DNA of 64,000 nt from Ignavibacteria bacterium (GTDB lineage: Bacteria > Bacteroidota > Ignavibacteria > UBA10030 > SZUA-254). The stretch is taken from the NCBI GenBank assembly GCA_016178595.1, contig JACOSY010000015.1, forward strand, positions 1 through 64,000, given 5' to 3'. The notes beneath the pieces were generated by a model. It did not search any database. It was not told where the DNA came from and saw only the letters and a program-made list of their open reading frames with translations. The translations under genes and the position numbers were made by a program. Shown here piece by piece: positions 61,394-64,000 of this stretch. Within the stretch, counting starts at the first letter, position 1, and each line of letters opens with the position of its first letter.

Positions 61394-62560
61394 TCACGCC
61401 GCTGTGATTGCCCGGGTCACTTTCTGCGCGGCGTCTTGCAATGTCGTGGCAACGGAGAAGTTCAATCCTGAATTCGCCAGGATGGAACGCGCCTCCTTCG
61501 CGTTTGTTCCTTCCAACCGAACGACCACCGGCACATTCACGTGAACGGTCTTCGCCGCCTCGACAACGCCATTCGCTACGCGGTCGCACCGAACGATACC
61601 GCCGAAGATGTTGATGAGGATTGCCTTCACATTCGGATCGGAGAGAATAATCTTGAAGCCGTTGGAAACCGTCGTCACATTCGCGCCGCCGCCGACGTCG
61701 AGGAAGTTGGCAGGCTCGCCGCCGGCAAGCTTGATGATGTCCATTGTTCCCATCGCAAGACCGGCTCCGTTCACCATGCAGCCGACGTTGCCATCGAGCT
61801 TGATATAATTGAGATTATGCTTCGAAGCTTCGATTTCGAGCGGCTCTTCTTCGTCAAGATCGCGCATCGCAAGAATGTCCGCATGACGGAAGAGCGCATT
61901 ATCATCAAAATTCATCTTGGCATCCAGTGCAAGGACCTGGCCATCTGTCGTGATGACAAGTGGATTGATCTCCGCCAGCGATGCATCGGTTTCTTCGTAT
62001 GCTCGATAAAGTGCGAGAAGGAATTTGACGGCATTTTTGAACGCATCGCCGCTCAAACCCAATCCGAATGCGAGCTTGCGCGCCTGGAAATCCCTAAACC
62101 CAATCGTCGGGCTGATGTATTCCTTCAAAATTTTCCCGGGAGTTTCAGCGGCAACCTTCTCGATCTCGACTCCACCCTCTGTCGATGCCATGACGACATT
62201 TTGTGATCGTGCACGATCGAGCGTGATGCCGACATACAGTTCTTTCGCGATTGAAATTCCTTGCTCGATGAGAAGTCGTTTAACGATTTTTCCTTCCGGC
62301 CCCGTTTGATGCGTTACGAGCCTCATGCCGAGAATCTGCGATGCAAACTGCCGGACTTCCTCCAAACTTTTTGCAACTTTCACGCCGCCGCCTTTGCCGC
62401 GCCCGCCCGCGTGGATCTGCGCTTTCACAACCCACACGCTTCCACCAAGACTTTTCGCGACATTCACTGCTTCATCGACAGAGAACGCAACGCCGCCTTG
62501 CGGCACGGGAACTCCGAACTTTTTGAGGATTTCTTTCCCCTGGTATTCATGGATTTTCAT
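61394..62560 (-). CDS. sucC: succinyl-CoA synthetase beta subunit (ADP/GDP-forming)
   Basis: 388 residues from ATG 62560, chosen because GGAG lies six bases upstream and the product then starts [20 protein letters not shown], as in SucC. The ATP-grasp part has [20 protein letters not shown]; the CoA-ligase part has [19 protein letters not shown] and [19 protein letters not shown]. With SucD (not in the window) it makes succinate and NTP from succinyl-CoA. A thiolase in the left block could provide succinyl-CoA, but the loci are far apart. Confidence 0.95.
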   Translation of the reverse strand: MKIHEYQGKEILKKFGVPVPQGGVAFSVDEAVNVAKSLGGSVWVVKAQIHAGGRGKGGGVKVAKSLEEVRQFASQILGMRLVTHQTGPEGKIVKRLLIEQGISIAKELYVGITLDRARSQNVVMASTEGGVEIEKVAAETPGKILKEYISPTIGFRDFQARKLAFGLGLSGDAFKNAVKFLLALYRAYEETDASLAEINPLVITTDGQVLALDAKMNFDDNALFRHADILAMRDLDEEEPLEIEASKHNLNYIKLDGNVGCMVNGAGLAMGTMDIIKLAGGEPANFLDVGGGANVTTVSNGFKIILSDPNVKAILINIFGGIVRCDRVANGVVEAAKTVHVNVPVVVRLEGTNAKEARSILANSGLNFSVATTLQDAAQKVTRAITAA

Positions 62561-62590
62561 TCTTGCTCCGTATGGTCTGGGGTAGTTCCA

Positions 62591-62652
62591 GTTTGAGGTT
62601 CCATGTTGGAGGAAAAATTCTTTACTCAATCCCCGAACCCCCAACCTCAAAC
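62591..62652. repeat. 10-bp inverted repeat in the pruA-sucC gap
   Basis: GTTTGAGGTT (62591-62600) and its complement AACCTCAAAC (62643-62652) bracket ~40 bases between the P5C dehydrogenase stop and the sucC start. No T-tract follows on the minus strand, so it is not a standard terminator. It may be a dispersed repeat end. Confidence 0.5.
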
Positions 62653-62657
62653 CCGTT

Positions 62658-64000
62658 TTATCTTACCTTCGTCGCCACAGTTTTCGCTTGCAGGAAGAGC
62701 AAAAGGTAATCCTGTCCGCCTGCTTTCGAGTCGGTGCCGCTCATGTTGAAGCCGCCGAACGGATGCGCGCCAACCATCGCGCCCGTACACTTACGGTTGA
62801 GATACAAATTGCCGCAGAAAAATTCCGCCCTCGCCTTCGCCAGCTTCTTTTTATTCCTGGTAAAAACCGCGCCGGTCAAACCGAACTCAGTGTTGTTCGC
62901 AATCTCCAGCGCATGATCGAAGTTCTTTGCCTTGATGACGGCGAGCACGGGGCCGAAGATCTCTTCCTGTGCAATCGTTGCCTTGGGCTTAACATCGGCA
63001 ATGACTGTTGGATGTAAGAAGTATCCTTTTCCATCCCCAGCCACAAGCGCACCGCCTGTTACCAAGTGTCCGCCTTCGTTCAAACCTCTCTGGATGTATT
63101 GTTGTATCTTTTCGAATGACCGCTTATTGATAACCGGTCCCATGAAGTTGCTCAGCTGATGTGCATGCCCGACCGACATCGTCTCGACGCGTTTCTTGAG
63201 CAACCCGACAAACGTGTCGTAAATCTTTTCGTCGACGATGGCACGCGAACACGCCGAACATTTTTGTCCGCCGAATCCAAACGCCGAAACCGCAACGCCT
63301 GCTGCGGCTTCATCGATGTTCGTCTCGCGATCGACGATGATGGAATCCTTCCCGCCCATCTCGGCAATGACACGCTTGAGCCACCGCTGGCCCGGATGAA
63401 CCTTGGCGGCTTCTTCGTAAATATGAATGCCCACTTCTTTCGAGCCGGTGAACGCAATCCACCGGGTGCGTGGATGTGTGACAAGTGTTTCGCCGACCGT
63501 ACCACCCGGACCTGTAAGAAAATTTATGACGCCGGGAGGAAGTCCAGCCTCCTTCATGATCTCCATGAACTTGTACCCGTTCAACGGCGAGTCGCTGGAG
63601 GGCTTAAGGACGACGGTATTCCCCGCGACAACCGCGGCTGCCGTCATGCCGGTAAGAATAGCAAGAGGAAAATTCCACGGCGGCACGACAACGCCGGCAC
63701 CAAGCGGTATGTACATCATCTCGTCTTTCTCGCCCGGTAACTGCACTGGCAGTTTCACGCTCGCATAGCGCAGCATCTCTCTGCCGTAGAATTCACAGAA
63801 GTCGATAGCCTCGGCGACATCTGCATCGGCTTCGGGCCACGTCTTCCCGACCTCAAACATCTGGACGGCATTGAGATGGAAACGCCGCTTTCGCATGATC
63901 GCTGCCGCTTTGAAGAGCACAGCCGCTCGTTTTTCTGCAGGAACTTTACTCCACGTTTTAAATGCATCCCACGCAACACCGAGAGCACGTACGGCATCGT
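62658..64000 (-). CDS. pruA: L-glutamate gamma-semialdehyde (P5C) dehydrogenase, 5' end beyond the window
   Basis: 447 residues are in the window; the frame continues past base 64000 ([20 protein letters not shown] precedes the first internal start), so the N-terminus is missing. Aldehyde dehydrogenase marks: [57 protein letters not shown] (catalytic Glu) and [16 protein letters not shown] (catalytic Cys). The [19 protein letters not shown] end is characteristic of P5C dehydrogenase. It oxidises glutamate semialdehyde to glutamate in proline breakdown. A proline dehydrogenase gene is not visible. Confidence 0.92.
   Translation of the reverse strand, partial: DAVRALGVAWDAFKTWSKVPAEKRAAVLFKAAAIMRKRRFHLNAVQMFEVGKTWPEADADVAEAIDFCEFYGREMLRYASVKLPVQLPGEKDEMMYIPLGAGVVVPPWNFPLAILTGMTAAAVVAGNTVVLKPSSDSPLNGYKFMEIMKEAGLPPGVINFLTGPGGTVGETLVTHPRTRWIAFTGSKEVGIHIYEEAAKVHPGQRWLKRVIAEMGGKDSIIVDRETNIDEAAAGVAVSAFGFGGQKCSACSRAIVDEKIYDTFVGLLKKRVETMSVGHAHQLSNFMGPVINKRSFEKIQQYIQRGLNEGGHLVTGGALVAGDGKGYFLHPTVIADVKPKATIAQEEIFGPVLAVIKAKNFDHALEIANNTEFGLTGAVFTRNKKKLAKARAEFFCGNLYLNRKCTGAMVGAHPFGGFNMSGTDSKAGGQDYLLLFLQAKTVATKVR

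Overview
The window looks like chromosome from a Gram-negative bacterium of the Bacteroidota/Chlorobiota group, most plausibly an Ignavibacteria-like lineage. Three things point there: secreted proteins ending in the type IX secretion (T9SS) sorting domain with the phrase FSLGQNYPNPFNPST, a PorV/PorQ-type outer-membrane protein, and a GWxTD protein beside a small Omp85 barrel. Lipid A genes (lpxB, lpxK) confirm an outer membrane. The assignment is inference from protein style; no rRNA, tRNA or CRISPR array was seen.

Layout. 1-343: the end of an IS30-type transposase that has cut a T9SS-exported protein, leaving only its sorting domain. 431-14472 (+): a large secreted Asp-box protein, then a run of genes for aromatic/acyl-CoA breakdown (SDR, PaaG-like isomerase, PaaA-like di-iron oxygenase, PaaH-like dehydrogenase, thiolase), interleaved with a PorV-like protein, an M1 peptidase, a dehydrogenase-like remnant, two DUF1573 proteins and a lipoprotein. 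14500-26724 (-): cstA, then a packed housekeeping and envelope run (yraN, rnhB, Omp85, GWxTD, rimO, cdsA, CPBP protease, deoxyhypusine-synthase-like, DUF3108, GT9). 26725-34560: an accessory stretch with a seven-hairpin array, an Mrr restriction enzyme, a PQQ-type sugar dehydrogenase operon, a predicted small RNA facing dnaG, dnaG, two AT-rich genes (GIY-YIG-like and membrane), and a REP-associated transposase between inverted REP palindromes. 34567-38565 (-): a compact four-gene operon with a near-consensus promoter: two Ddl-like ATP-grasp ligases, a GNAT acetyltransferase and a lysine 2,3-aminomutase. 38664-51658 (-): recG, gpsA, plsY, ispD, queA, ppdK, a glutamine-amidotransferase-like hydrolase, lpxK, lpxB, an ICMT-like methyltransferase and an MtnX-like phosphatase. 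51980-64000 (-): smc, a membrane-anchored GH2-like protein, tpiA, gatB, a DinB-fold protein, sucC and a P5C dehydrogenase running off the right edge.

How the genes fit together. The left block could feed aromatic or fatty acyl-CoA to acetyl-CoA and succinyl-CoA, but PaaB, PaaC, PaaE, PaaZ and PaaK are not in the window. The central KamA/GNAT/ATP-grasp operon is the best candidate for an undescribed pathway: the aminomutase keeps both lysine-binding aspartates, so beta-lysine is the expected product, and the neighbouring ligases and acetyltransferase would conjugate it. Other points of interest are a predicted 79-nt RNA with its own promoter and terminator, a GH2-like protein that has lost both catalytic glutamates, and several families of short hairpin repeats between genes.
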